A DNA stretch of 64,000 bases from Metallibacterium scheffleri (lineage in GTDB: Bacteria; Pseudomonadota; Gammaproteobacteria; Xanthomonadales; Rhodanobacteraceae), in the NCBI RefSeq assembly GCF_002077135.1, contig NZ_LDOS01000002.1:868001-932000 (forward strand). Reading direction: 5' to 3'. Of the stretch, positions 17,600 through 26,573 are shown one piece after another (positions within the stretch are counted from its first letter, which is position 1; each line of letters opens with the position of its first letter). The notes under the pieces were generated by a model. It did no database searches. It was not told where the DNA came from and saw nothing but the letters and a program-made list of their open reading frames with translations. A program made the position numbers and the translations under genes.

Positions 17600-19933
17600 T
17601 CAGTGGATGCTGGCCGGATGCTGCCGCGCGACCCAGGCCTGACCGAGGCTGAGTCCGCCGTCGTTCGGCGGAACCTGCTGCGCTTCCAGTACGAGCAGGC
17701 CATGCGCCGCAAGCTGAGCACGCAGCATGGTTGCCAGCACGGTATTGAGCAGGCAGCCGCCGCCGAGCGCGATCACGCCGAGATCATGCGCTTGCGCTGC
17801 CTGCAGCGACCATGCGACGAGCGCTGCGGCAAGCGTGGCGTGGAAACGCGCAGCGGCTTCGGCAGTGTCCGTGGCGCTGTGCAGGTGTTGCAGCGCCGGC
17901 AACAAATCGAGCCCGTCGCGGGTGATTCGAAAGCCGTCATGCCAAGGCTGCGCCGGCCCGTGGCGCAAGGCCAGCGCCTCCAGGCGCATCGCGGCTTCGG
18001 CCTCGAAATCCATCACGGCGCAGATGCCGAGCAAGCCTGCCGCTGCGTCGAACCAGCGCCCCAGGCTGCTGCTGCCGGGAATGGCCGCGCCCGAGGTCAA
18101 CCAGCGCTGCACAGCCAGGGCTTGCGGCTGCCCGGCAAAGCGCCGCGCGATGGTATCGCCATGGCCCATGGCAGCCAGCGCTGCCGCCGCCATGCGCCAG
18201 GGCTCGCGTGCAGCGCGGTCGCCGCCGGGCAAGGCCAGCGCGCGCAGATGATCGATGCGCTCGCAGTGCGCGCCATCGATGCGCAGCAGCTCGCCGCCCC
18301 AGGCGCCGCCATCCGTGCCCAGACCGACGCCATCCAGTGCAAGTCCCAGCAACGGTCCGCTGTGGCGATGATCGGCAGCCACGGCGGCGATATGCGCATG
18401 GTGGTGCTGCACGGCGATACAGGGCACATCGAGGCGCGCGGCCAGCGTCTGCGCGTAACGGGTGGAGTGGAAGTCCGGGTGCAGATCATGGGCCAGCACG
18501 ACCGGCTGCACCTGCAGCAGGCCGAGCAGGTGCTGCGCCACTTCATCGAACATGGCGCGGGTGGCGGCATTGTCGAGCGTGCCGATGTGCTGCGAGATGA
18601 AGGCCTCGTCGCCACGCGTGATGCACAGCGTGTTCTTGAGGTGCGCGCCGACGGCGAGCACCACCGGGCCGTCCGCCTGCAGGCGGATCGCGCGCGGCAC
18701 GTAGCCACGTGCGCGGCGGACGAATTGCATCTGCCCGCCGGCGTGCTGCAGCACGCTGTCGTCGCAACGCACGACGATGGCGCGATCATGCACCAGCAAC
18801 GCGTCGGCGATACCGCCGAGACGCCGCACTGCTTCGGCATTGTCGGCCACCAGTGGCTCGCCGCAGGGGTTGGCGCTGGTCATCACCAGCGCCGGCGAGT
18901 CGAACGCGTCGAGCCACGTGCTGCCCGCGGGGCGTCCTGCGTATTCGTGAAACAGTAGATAGTGCAGCGGGGTGTACGGCAGCATCACCCCCAGCCGCGC
19001 CATGCCGTCGCACACGCCGGGCAGCAGTGCATCGACCCGGCCACGTTTGCGCAGCAGGGCAATGGGTCGCTCCGGCGACTGCAGTCGTGCGCGTTCGTCG
19101 GCATCCAGCAACGCCAGTGGCTCGATCGAGTGCAGGTTGGCCAACATCAGCGCGAAGGGTTTCATCTCGCGTTGCTTGCGCTGGCGCAGGCGTTGCACGG
19201 CATCGGCGTTGCGCGCATCGCAGGCCAGATGGAAGCCGCCCAGCCCCTTGATTGCCACAATGGCGCCCGCGCGCAATGCCGCGACCGCGGCCTGCAGCGC
19301 ATCAGTGCCATCCTGTGCATGGCCGTGAGCATCCAGCCAACCCAGGCGCGGCCCGCAGATCGGGCAGGCGATGGGTTCGGCGTGAAAACGCCGGTCACCC
19401 GGATCGGCGTATTCCGCCGCGCAGGCCGCGCACATCGGGAAAGCGGCCATGCTGGTGCGCGCCCGGTCATAGGGAATACCGCGCGTGATGGTGTAACGCG
19501 GTCCGCAGTGCGTGCAGTTGCTGAAGGCATAGCGCCAGCGCCGCGCATTCGGATCGAAGATTTCAGCAAGGCAATCGGGACACACCGCACTGTCGTGGCT
19601 GATCAGGGTGCGCGCGGTGCCGTGGTGGGCACTGGCCAGTATCGCGAAATCGTGCAGCCCCGCCTGCGGCGCCTGCGAGGCCCAATGCAGCGTGTCGATG
19701 CGTGCCAGCGGTGGCGCTTCGTGTTCGAGGCGCAGCGCGAAGGCGGCGATGGCCGCGTGCTCGCCCTGCAGCAGGATCTCCACTCCTTCGGCATCGTTGC
19801 GTACCCAGCCGCGCAATCCATGCTCGTGCGCCAGACGCCATATCCATGGACGGAAGCCGACGCCCTGTACCACGCCGCGCACGCGCACGCGATGCTGCGC
19901 AAGGGAAGTGACGGGAGCTTCCAACAGGGTCAT
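17600..19933 (-). CDS. hypF: Carbamoyltransferase HypF
   Basis: Converts carbamoyl phosphate and ATP to carbamoyl-AMP and moves the carbamoyl group to HypE, the origin of the cyanide ligands. It is 777 aa, the normal length. An N-terminal acylphosphatase domain (VQGVGFRPWIWRLA, about residue 20) is followed by the paired zinc fingers (CPDCLAEI, CTHCGPRYT, CAACAAEY, CPICGPRL, about 118-195). A YrdC-like domain (AIKGLGGFHLACDA) and a Kae1-like domain with HHHAHIAAVAADH come next. It begins 9 nt after the hypB stop. Confidence 0.97.
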   Translation of the reverse strand: MTLLEAPVTSLAQHRVRVRGVVQGVGFRPWIWRLAHEHGLRGWVRNDAEGVEILLQGEHAAIAAFALRLEHEAPPLARIDTLHWASQAPQAGLHDFAILASAHHGTARTLISHDSAVCPDCLAEIFDPNARRWRYAFSNCTHCGPRYTITRGIPYDRARTSMAAFPMCAACAAEYADPGDRRFHAEPIACPICGPRLGWLDAHGHAQDGTDALQAAVAALRAGAIVAIKGLGGFHLACDARNADAVQRLRQRKQREMKPFALMLANLHSIEPLALLDADERARLQSPERPIALLRKRGRVDALLPGVCDGMARLGVMLPYTPLHYLLFHEYAGRPAGSTWLDAFDSPALVMTSANPCGEPLVADNAEAVRRLGGIADALLVHDRAIVVRCDDSVLQHAGGQMQFVRRARGYVPRAIRLQADGPVVLAVGAHLKNTLCITRGDEAFISQHIGTLDNAATRAMFDEVAQHLLGLLQVQPVVLAHDLHPDFHSTRYAQTLAARLDVPCIAVQHHHAHIAAVAADHRHSGPLLGLALDGVGLGTDGGAWGGELLRIDGAHCERIDHLRALALPGGDRAAREPWRMAAAALAAMGHGDTIARRFAGQPQALAVQRWLTSGAAIPGSSSLGRWFDAAAGLLGICAVMDFEAEAAMRLEALALRHGPAQPWHDGFRITRDGLDLLPALQHLHSATDTAEAAARFHATLAAALVAWSLQAAQAHDLGVIALGGGCLLNTVLATMLRAQLAAHGLLVLEAQQVPPNDGGLSLGQAWVARQHPASIH

Positions 19934-19942
19934 CGCCGAGGC

Positions 19943-20974
19943 TCAAGCCTTGGCTGCGAGCTGGATTTCCAGCTCGGCGATGCGCTGCTGCAGCGTGTCG
20001 ATCGTGTGCTTGCGCTGCTCATGCGCGCCGCTCACACCGCGGCGTAGCCAATCCAGCCACGCTTCCATGCCCGCGCCACTCTGCGCCGAGACCTGCAGCA
20101 CCTGCAGCCCGGGCTTGACCTGGTGTGCGCAGGCGACGCATTGCTCGACATCGAAGCGCACATGCGGCAGCAGGTCGATTTTGTTCAGCAGCATCAGGTC
20201 CGCCGCGTGGAACATGTCGGGATACTTCAGCGGTTTGTCCTCGCCCTCGGTCACCGACAACACCACGACCTTGTGCGCCTCGCCCAGATCGAAGCTGGCC
20301 GGGCACACCAGATTGCCGACGTTCTCGATCAGCAGCAGGCTGTCGTCCTCGGGATGCAAATGCTCCAATGCATGGCCGAGCATGGCCGCATCGAGGTGGC
20401 AGCCCTTGCCGGTATTGATCTGCAGCGCGCGCGTGCCGGTGGCGCGGATGCGGTCGGCGTCATGCGTCGTCTGCTGGTCGCCCTCGATCACGGCGATGCG
20501 CAGCGCGTCGCGCAAGGCCTCGATGGTGCGCACCAGCAGCGTGGTCTTCCCCGATCCAGGGCTGGACACCAGGTTGACCGCGAACACGCCATGCGCCTCG
20601 AGCCAGCGACGGTTGTCCGTGGCATGGGCATTGTTGCTGGCAAGGATGTCCTGCTCGATGCGCAGCATGCGCGCCTGACTCAGGCCCGGGGCATGCGCAT
20701 GTGCCGCACCACGCCCGTAATGCAGGTCGTCCGTGCGCGTCCCGTGTGCATGCTCGTGCGTGTGCCCCTGCGCAGCGTGCCGCGCAAGTTGCACATCCTG
20801 CAGGTGCGTGTGAGCGTGGTCATGTTCGTGCGCGTCGCCGTGAGCATGGTCGTGATCGTGGATGTGATCGTGGCCATGCCGATGTCCGAGTGGATGCGCA
20901 TGCGCTGTCGCAGTCACGTCCGGTTTGCCTTCGATGCGCGTCTCGCCCTGTCCGCAGCCGCATACATTGCACAT
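19943..20974 (-). CDS. hypB: Nickel-inserting GTPase HypB with long histidine-rich region
   Basis: GTPase that works with HypA to insert nickel into the large subunit. It is 343 aa from [11 protein letters not shown], with GAGGAG upstream. The N-terminal CxxCGCG is a high-affinity nickel site. Residues about 20-95 are a histidine-rich nickel store ([19 protein letters not shown] and more). The G domain has P-loop [10 protein letters not shown] (about 145), [15 protein letters not shown] and the NKID base-specificity motif. The His tract suggests a storage role as well as delivery, as known for rhizobial HypB. Confidence 0.96.
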   Translation of the reverse strand: MCNVCGCGQGETRIEGKPDVTATAHAHPLGHRHGHDHIHDHDHAHGDAHEHDHAHTHLQDVQLARHAAQGHTHEHAHGTRTDDLHYGRGAAHAHAPGLSQARMLRIEQDILASNNAHATDNRRWLEAHGVFAVNLVSSPGSGKTTLLVRTIEALRDALRIAVIEGDQQTTHDADRIRATGTRALQINTGKGCHLDAAMLGHALEHLHPEDDSLLLIENVGNLVCPASFDLGEAHKVVVLSVTEGEDKPLKYPDMFHAADLMLLNKIDLLPHVRFDVEQCVACAHQVKPGLQVLQVSAQSGAGMEAWLDWLRRGVSGAHEQRKHTIDTLQQRIAELEIQLAAKA

Positions 20975-20985
20975 GGTTTGTCTCC

Positions 20986-21327
20986 TCATTCGACCATCAG
21001 ATCCTGCACGCGCATCTGCAGTCCGTCGGTTGCCTGCACCTGCGCCCCGCCACAGTGCGGGCAACTGGCATACAGCGTGGCGATCGATACGCTGCGCGCG
21101 CAGTCCATGCACCAGCCGCGACCGGGGGCGGCCGCGCATTCGATGCGGGCAGCGTGCGCGACACTGCGGCGTAGCGCGATATCCAGGCAGGACAGCAGCG
21201 CCGCCACCTCGACCCCGGCCAGCTCGCCGATTTCCAGGCGCACCACGCGCACGGCGTGGAAGTGCTGCGCACGCTGCGCGGATTCGATGATGCCGAGAAC
21301 CCCCTCGGCCAGCGCCATCTCATGCAT
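20986..21327 (-). CDS. hypA: Hydrogenase nickel chaperone HypA
   Basis: A 113-residue metallochaperone. It begins MHEMALAEG, where Met1-His2-Glu3 bind nickel. A zinc domain is formed by CMDC (about residue 72) and CPHC (about 89). It partners HypB. The start overlaps the hupK stop by eight bases. The upstream in-frame start was rejected because the MHE N-terminus is functionally fixed. Confidence 0.95.
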   Translation of the reverse strand: MHEMALAEGVLGIIESAQRAQHFHAVRVVRLEIGELAGVEVAALLSCLDIALRRSVAHAARIECAAAPGRGWCMDCARSVSIATLYASCPHCGGAQVQATDGLQMRVQDLMVE

Positions 21328-22393
21328 CACTTCGCTCCACCCGGCACTCGGCGCAGGGGTCCAGCGCCAGCACCCATGCGCGCGCCTGGGCGTCATCGGG
21401 ACCATCGCATCGCGTCAGCGCCTGCTCGAGCACGCCGCCTCCGCGAAAGTTCCATTCGGTCGGGGCGAGGATACGGTAGGCGACCACCTGGCCGGCGCGG
21501 ATGCGCAGCCAGTGCAACAGCGGTCCGCGCGCCGTATCGACCGCAGCCATCGCCTCGCCGGCATGCAGCTTCCAGGCGCGCATGTTCACCGCGGGCAGCT
21601 CGTCCGTGGCGGCCAGGGCAAGCTCGAGCAGGCGCGCCAGCATGCGCATACCGGCGTCGTTGCCCGATTGTCCGCGCCACGCGGCCAGCAGGGGATGCGC
21701 GAACTGACGCGCGCCGGCGCCACTCTCGCTGACCACGCCGTCCCAATGCGGTCGCTGGCTGAATCCTGCGTCGCTGCGCATCCGTGCCGCCAGCGCGTGT
21801 GCGTCGGCTTGCGTCCACGTTGAAAGCTGCGCAAGCATGGGCTGCGGCGTCAGCGACGGCGTCGCGCGCCGCGCCGCGGCGAAGCGCGCCGCAAGCGGGG
21901 TGGCCGACGCGCGGTGCCATGCCTCGAGCCCGGCGGCATCCAGATGCACGAAATCGGCTGGCGGCATGCCCAGCAGATCCTGCTCGAGCAGGCGCGTCCA
22001 GGCGCGCGGCGCCGCGCGCGCGTCAGCGGCGACGCCGATCAGTGCGCGTACCAACGCGGGCTCCTCGGGTTGCCGCAACATGCGCGGCCAGGCCAGCAGC
22101 AGATTGACGGCGTGCTCGCGCAGCCACTCGGCGCGTACGGCCGCGGCGAGCGCGGTTTGATCGGGCGCATCGGCGGCAGCGGCCGCATGCATGGCCAGTT
22201 GCGTCGTCGTGCATTGCGCGACACGGCACAAGGAAAATGCCAGGCCCACGCGCTGCAGCGCGACGGCAGGCCGAATATGCGTCAGCCATGATTCGCTGTG
22301 TGTCCCGCGAGGCGCGACAAAGCCCACACTCAAATGTGTTCCGCGCGCGCCGCGCAGTGTCAGGAAAGCGGGCGGGGCGGGCAGTGCATTCAT
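21320..22393 (-). CDS. hupK: HupK/HoxV-like hydrogenase assembly protein (large-subunit paralogue)
   Basis: A 357-residue protein related to the NiFe large subunit and thought, from HoxV/HupK work, to hold the Fe(CN)2CO unit before transfer. The C-terminus LALDPCAECRVE mirrors the large-subunit DPCxxC motif, and LCRVAQC (about residue 55) stands where RxCGxC occurs in the catalytic subunit. The sequence between them is poorly conserved. It lies between the longer HypC paralogue and hypA, as hupK does in the hup clusters of phototrophs and rhizobia. It is a maturation factor, not an enzyme subunit. Confidence 0.82.
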   Translation of the reverse strand: MNALPAPPAFLTLRGARGTHLSVGFVAPRGTHSESWLTHIRPAVALQRVGLAFSLCRVAQCTTTQLAMHAAAAADAPDQTALAAAVRAEWLREHAVNLLLAWPRMLRQPEEPALVRALIGVAADARAAPRAWTRLLEQDLLGMPPADFVHLDAAGLEAWHRASATPLAARFAAARRATPSLTPQPMLAQLSTWTQADAHALAARMRSDAGFSQRPHWDGVVSESGAGARQFAHPLLAAWRGQSGNDAGMRMLARLLELALAATDELPAVNMRAWKLHAGEAMAAVDTARGPLLHWLRIRAGQVVAYRILAPTEWNFRGGGVLEQALTRCDGPDDAQARAWVLALDPCAECRVERSDA

Positions 22394-22429
22394 GATGCGC
22401 CGGGCGCTCCGGAACTGCTCGCAGCCATT

Positions 22430-22717
22430 TCAATGACCCGGTGCGCGTGGAGGGGCGCTGCCGAGGTCACCGAAATACCGGGCGAGATCGGTCTCGCCGC
22501 GCAGCGCAGCGGCAACACCGGCCAGGGCCTGCTTGATCTCCCTTGCCTGCGCGGCGCTGAGCACTTCGCGTGCCGTATCCTGCTGCACCAGTAGCCACGT
22601 GCCGGCATCCTGCGCGCCAACCAGCGCCATGTGGACGCGGCGTTGCGAACCGTCTGCCAGGCACAGTGCGCTCCATTCATCGCCGTGCACGACCTGCATG
22701 GGAATGCCCAGGCACAT
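22430..22717 (-). CDS. hupF: HypC-family chaperone HoxL/HupF
   Basis: A 95-residue HypC paralogue: MCLGIPMQVVHGDEW at the N-terminus with the obligate Cys2, then VHMALVGAQDAGTWLLV. It has a C-terminal extension typical of HupF/HoxL. These proteins work with HupK/HoxV to protect or deliver the iron unit, especially under oxygen. The ATG at 22717 is used rather than the TTG directly before it, since the mature protein must begin with Cys. It sits 42 nt downstream of hynL. Confidence 0.85.
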   Translation of the reverse strand: MCLGIPMQVVHGDEWSALCLADGSQRRVHMALVGAQDAGTWLLVQQDTAREVLSAAQAREIKQALAGVAAALRGETDLARYFGDLGSAPPRAPGH

Positions 22718-22759
22718 CAACGGACTCCGTGCGGGCGCTGAGGGCAGGCGGCGCGCATC

Positions 22760-24511
22760 TCACTGCACCTCGATCTGGATCAGCGGCGTACCGTCTGGAT
22801 CGGCGACGTGCACCGCGCAGGCCAGACAGGGATCGAAGCTGTGGATGGTGCGCAGGATCTCCAGCGGCTGCTTGGGATCGACCAGCGTGGTGCCGCGCAA
22901 CGCGGCTTCGTAAGGCCCGTCCTGACCCAGTGCATCGCGCGGACCGGCATTCCAGGTACTGGGCACCACGGCCTGATAGTTGTCGATTTTTTCGTCCTTG
23001 ATCACGATCCAGTGCGCCAGCGCCCCGCGCGGGGCCTCCATGAAGCCCACGCCTTTGCAGGAATCCGGCCACGTGGACGGTTCCCACAACGCCGGATTGA
23101 AGGTTTCCAGTTTGCCGGCACGGATGTTGGCCATGAGCTGGTCGTACCAACCCTGCATGGAATCGGCGATGAGCTTGGACTCCAGCGTGCGCGCGGCGGT
23201 GCGACCCATGGTGGAGAACAGCGCCGCGGGTGGCAGGTCGAGCTTGCTCAACACCATGCCGACCAGTTCGCGCGTGGCCGGGTCGCCCTTGGCGTACAGC
23301 ATCAGCACGCGCGCCAGCGGGCCAACCTCCATGACCTTGCCTTGCCAACGCGGCGACTTCAGCCACGAGTAACTGGCCTGGGTGTCCAGGTGCTCATAGG
23401 GCGGCTTGGGGCCGCTGTAATGCAGGTTGGTCTGGCCCGCGTAGGGGTGCAGGCCGCTGTCCTTGCCGGTGCTGTAGTCGTACCACGAGTGCGCCACGAA
23501 TTCCTGGATCTGCTCGCTGGCGTTGAGATCAACCTCGTGCACGCGGCTCAGGTCGCGATCGAGGATGATGCCGCGCGGAATCATCAGGCTGGCGAGGTCG
23601 TTGATGCTCTTGCCTTCGCTGGGGAACTCGCCATAGGTGAGGAAATTGCCGACGCCTTCGCCCTTCTTGAACCAGTCCTTGTAAAAGCCGGCGATCGCCA
23701 GCGTGTCCGGCAGATACACCTCGTCGACGAAGCTGCGCATCTGCCGGATCACGTTTTGCACGATCTCCAGCCCGTTCATGTTGATCGCGGTGGCACCACC
23801 GACGCCGGCGCTGGCGCCGGGGCCGACGCTGATCGCGGCCGGCGCGCCGCCGACGACGAAATTCGGGTGCGGATTCTTGCCGCCGAAGATGGCGTGCAGC
23901 TTGACCACTTCACGTTGCCAGGCCAGCGCATCGAGGTAATGCGCCACCGCCATCAGGTTGGCCTCGGGCGGCAGCTTGTACAGCGGACTGCCCCAGTAAC
24001 CGTTGGCGAAAATACCGAGCTGGCCCGAGGCGACGAAACGCTGCAGCTTGTCCTTCACCGCCTTGAAATAGCCCGGAGAAGACTGCGGATAACTGCTGAT
24101 CGATTGCGCCAACGCCGAGGTTTTCTGCGGGTCCGCCGACAGCGCCGATACCACGTCCACCCAGTCCAGCGCGTGCAAGTGGTAAAAGTGCATGACGTGG
24201 TCGTGCACGAACTGCGCGGCGATCATCAGGTTGCGGATGAGTTGCGCGTTGGGCGGAATCGGATACTTGAGCGCATCTTCCACCGAACGCACCGCGGCGA
24301 TGCCGTGCACCAGCGTGCACACGCCGCAGATGCGCTGCGCGAACGCCCAGGCATCGCGCGGGTCGCGGCCGCGCAGGATCAGTTCGATGCCGCGCACCAT
24401 GGTGCCGGAACTGGAGGCCTGGCTGATGACGCCGTTGTCCAGCGTGGCCTCGATGCGCAGGTGGCCTTCGATGCGCGTGATCGGATCGACGACGACGGTT
24501 TGGGCACTCAT
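22760..24511 (-). CDS. hynL: [NiFe]-hydrogenase large (catalytic) subunit
   Basis: Bears the NiFe(CN)2CO site that oxidises H2; periplasmic side of the membrane after Tat co-export with HynS. It is 583 aa. Motif L1 RICGVC (about residue 61) and L2 DPCLACAVHV near the end supply the four active-site cysteines. About 15 residues follow the motif His, the extension cleaved by the HupD protease. VVDPITRIEGHLRIE opens the protein. Its ATG overlaps the isp2 stop, so isp2 and hynL are coupled. The isp genes between subunits point to the group 1e enzymes. Confidence 0.97.
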   Translation of the reverse strand: MSAQTVVVDPITRIEGHLRIEATLDNGVISQASSSGTMVRGIELILRGRDPRDAWAFAQRICGVCTLVHGIAAVRSVEDALKYPIPPNAQLIRNLMIAAQFVHDHVMHFYHLHALDWVDVVSALSADPQKTSALAQSISSYPQSSPGYFKAVKDKLQRFVASGQLGIFANGYWGSPLYKLPPEANLMAVAHYLDALAWQREVVKLHAIFGGKNPHPNFVVGGAPAAISVGPGASAGVGGATAINMNGLEIVQNVIRQMRSFVDEVYLPDTLAIAGFYKDWFKKGEGVGNFLTYGEFPSEGKSINDLASLMIPRGIILDRDLSRVHEVDLNASEQIQEFVAHSWYDYSTGKDSGLHPYAGQTNLHYSGPKPPYEHLDTQASYSWLKSPRWQGKVMEVGPLARVLMLYAKGDPATRELVGMVLSKLDLPPAALFSTMGRTAARTLESKLIADSMQGWYDQLMANIRAGKLETFNPALWEPSTWPDSCKGVGFMEAPRGALAHWIVIKDEKIDNYQAVVPSTWNAGPRDALGQDGPYEAALRGTTLVDPKQPLEILRTIHSFDPCLACAVHVADPDGTPLIQIEVQ

Positions 24512-25923
24512 GGCGCGGGCGCCTCCCGGTATGGATTGACGATGGCAGCGGGTGCAACGGACCTGGCCGGCAGCGTGTCATCGAGGTTGTCGGCCACGGC
24601 CTCGAGCAGGCTGTGCGCGGTCTTGTCCCAGTGGAAATGTGCCTGGCTGTCGTCGAAGCTGAGCCGGCAGTTGGAGCAACTGGTGACCAGCATTTCGGCG
24701 CCGGTATCCTCGACCTGACGCATCTTGATCTCGAAGGCCTTGTAACGGATCGCATCGGCGCGGTGGATGCTGATCACGCCGCCGCCGCCGCCGCAACACC
24801 AGTTCATGCTGCGGTTGTCCTTCATTTCGTGGACCTCGGCGCCCAGCGCGGCCAGCACCACGCGTGGCGCCTCGAACACGCCGCCGCGGCGCGCGACCTG
24901 ACAGGGATCGTGGAACGTCACTGTCTTGTTGAGACCTTTCTTGAGTCGCAGGCTGCCATCGGCGATGTGCTCGCCGAGGAATTCCGAGATATGGCGCACC
25001 TTGAACGGCAGCGGCTGGCCATAGACATTGGCGCCCTGCCAGCGCATGGCGGTGTAGGCGTGGCCGCATTCGGGCAGCAGCAGCAGCTTGGCCTTGCAGG
25101 CGATCGCGGCCTTGATCATCTTCATGCTCATGTCGCGCTGCCAGTCGGCGTTGCCCGAGAGCAGGCCGAAGTTGGTTGCCTCGTAACCGTCCGAACGGAT
25201 GGTCCAGCTCATCCCCAGGTGATTCAGCACCTTGGCCACCGCGGCCATGGCCTGCGGATATTTCTGGATCTCGATCGAGGACATGGTGACCAGCACATCG
25301 GCGTGTTCCTTGTCCAGGTGGATATCCACGTCATCCTCGTCGGCGATCCACTCGATGCGCTCCTTGAGCACCTTGGGCGTCGCCCCCAGCGGGCTGCCTT
25401 CGCGTTCGCCGCGTTCGGCCGCGGCCCAGAGTTCGTGCGGCACCAGTCCGGCCTTGTGCATGCCGTGACGCGCGAGACTCACCAGCGCTGCGATGTCGAT
25501 GCCCATCGGACAGATCAGGGTGCAACGGCCGCACATGGTGCAGGAGTCGTAGATCAGCTCCTGCCACTCCTGCAGCTCCTCGATGGTGACCTTGCGCTTC
25601 AGACCCAGCGCACGCATGAACAGCGCGAAGGGACCAGCCTCGCGCTTGTAGGCCTGCTTGAACGGCTCGATTTTCCAGATCGGCGTGTATTTCGGATCGC
25701 CGGTCTGCACGTAGAAGTGACAGGCCTCGGCGCACATGCCGCAGTGCACGCACGATTCCATGTAAGTGGCAGCGACTGCGCCAAAATCGCGCACGAAATG
25801 GCGCATGGCGATATCCACGCGCTCCTGCGCGGGCATTTCGCCCTGCATGTCCTGGCGCAGGTCGGGCCTGGGCACGCCGCGCGCGGCGCCGCCAACGGGA
25901 TCATTCACGACGGTTGCGCTCAT
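24508..25923 (-). CDS. isp2: Isp2: HdrD/DsrK-like iron-sulfur electron-transfer protein
   Basis: A 471-residue cytoplasmic iron-sulfur protein expected to pass electrons between the hydrogenase cytochrome and a thiol/disulfide or quinone partner. Two ferredoxin motifs are at about residues 56-66 (CVHCGMCAEACH) and 113-124 (CTMCGRCTLICP). Two CCG-type domains follow (HDPCQVAR with NWCCGGGGG; CGHAYTAM with TSCSNCRLSF), the layout of heterodisulfide reductase HdrD and DsrK. It overlaps isp1 and hynL by four bases at each end. Its natural partner is not shown by the sequence. Confidence 0.92.
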   Translation of the reverse strand: MSATVVNDPVGGAARGVPRPDLRQDMQGEMPAQERVDIAMRHFVRDFGAVAATYMESCVHCGMCAEACHFYVQTGDPKYTPIWKIEPFKQAYKREAGPFALFMRALGLKRKVTIEELQEWQELIYDSCTMCGRCTLICPMGIDIAALVSLARHGMHKAGLVPHELWAAAERGEREGSPLGATPKVLKERIEWIADEDDVDIHLDKEHADVLVTMSSIEIQKYPQAMAAVAKVLNHLGMSWTIRSDGYEATNFGLLSGNADWQRDMSMKMIKAAIACKAKLLLLPECGHAYTAMRWQGANVYGQPLPFKVRHISEFLGEHIADGSLRLKKGLNKTVTFHDPCQVARRGGVFEAPRVVLAALGAEVHEMKDNRSMNWCCGGGGGVISIHRADAIRYKAFEIKMRQVEDTGAEMLVTSCSNCRLSFDDSQAHFHWDKTAHSLLEAVADNLDDTLPARSVAPAAIVNPYREAPAP

Positions 25924-26573
25924 GTGCTGGCTCCTTTGCGGGCAAACAGCGCGCCGGTGGTGCCGCGCGCGATGAATACCAGAAACGCATGCATCAGCTT
26001 GCCGAATGGCAGCCAGGCCAGCAGCAGGCACACGCTGAGCACGTGGATGGCGAGAATCGTCGGATAGGGCCCGCCCCAATGGGCCGCCGCCATCAGTCCG
26101 GTGATGACCGGCGTGATGGTCACCGCCCAGCTGAAATAATCATCGGCATTGGATATCAGGCGCATGACCGGATTGCTGATGCGGCGCACCAGCGCCGCCA
26201 CCAGCGCGGCGACGGTGAGCGCGCCGACCACGTAGACGATGCCGCTGGGCAGCCCCGGCCACGACAGCCCGGTCAGGCTTTTGATGAACAGGATGTGCGG
26301 CACAAAACCGAACACCACGATGGCCAGGCCGATGTGGAACACGTAGCCGATGGTGTTGCCGAACGCCGTTTGCGCGGCGAACTCGCGTTTGGGCACGGTG
26401 CGCTTGACGATCAAGTTGGCCGCGCCACGCCAGGTATGCGTGCTGCGTGGCTCGGTGTAGTCGGGCTTGCGCCGCAGCAGCAGGATGCCGGCCAGACGCC
26501 AGACCGTGCCGACGACGAAAATCACCAATGCCCATTGCAGGATGGGGCCGCGTGCGAGCGTGAGCAGGTTCAT
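25920..26573 (-). CDS. isp1: Isp1: NarI-like membrane cytochrome b
   Basis: A 217-residue integral membrane protein with about five helices (ILQWALVIFVVGTVWRLAGI; IGLAIVVFGFVPHILFI; VVGALTVAALVAALV; ILAIHVLSVCLLLAWL). It is of the nitrate reductase gamma/HdrE/DsrM family, which binds b-type hemes; several histidines (H in FHIGLAI, HILFI, IHVLSV) are candidate axial ligands. It takes electrons from HynS and hands them to Isp2 or quinone. The ATG overlaps the hynS stop as TGATG. Confidence 0.92.
   Translation of the reverse strand: MNLLTLARGPILQWALVIFVVGTVWRLAGILLLRRKPDYTEPRSTHTWRGAANLIVKRTVPKREFAAQTAFGNTIGYVFHIGLAIVVFGFVPHILFIKSLTGLSWPGLPSGIVYVVGALTVAALVAALVRRISNPVMRLISNADDYFSWAVTITPVITGLMAAAHWGGPYPTILAIHVLSVCLLLAWLPFGKLMHAFLVFIARGTTGALFARKGAST

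Noticed and set aside
20680-20918. Repetitive CAT/GTG-rich stretch in hypB as a possible CRISPR or satellite repeat
   Set aside because: It is explained by the histidine-rich coding region; the periodicity is codon-based and there are no spacers.
22808-24718. A 636-codon plus-strand open frame opposite hynL
   Set aside because: Hydrogenase large subunit motifs on the minus strand are complete; the opposite frame is a compositional shadow.
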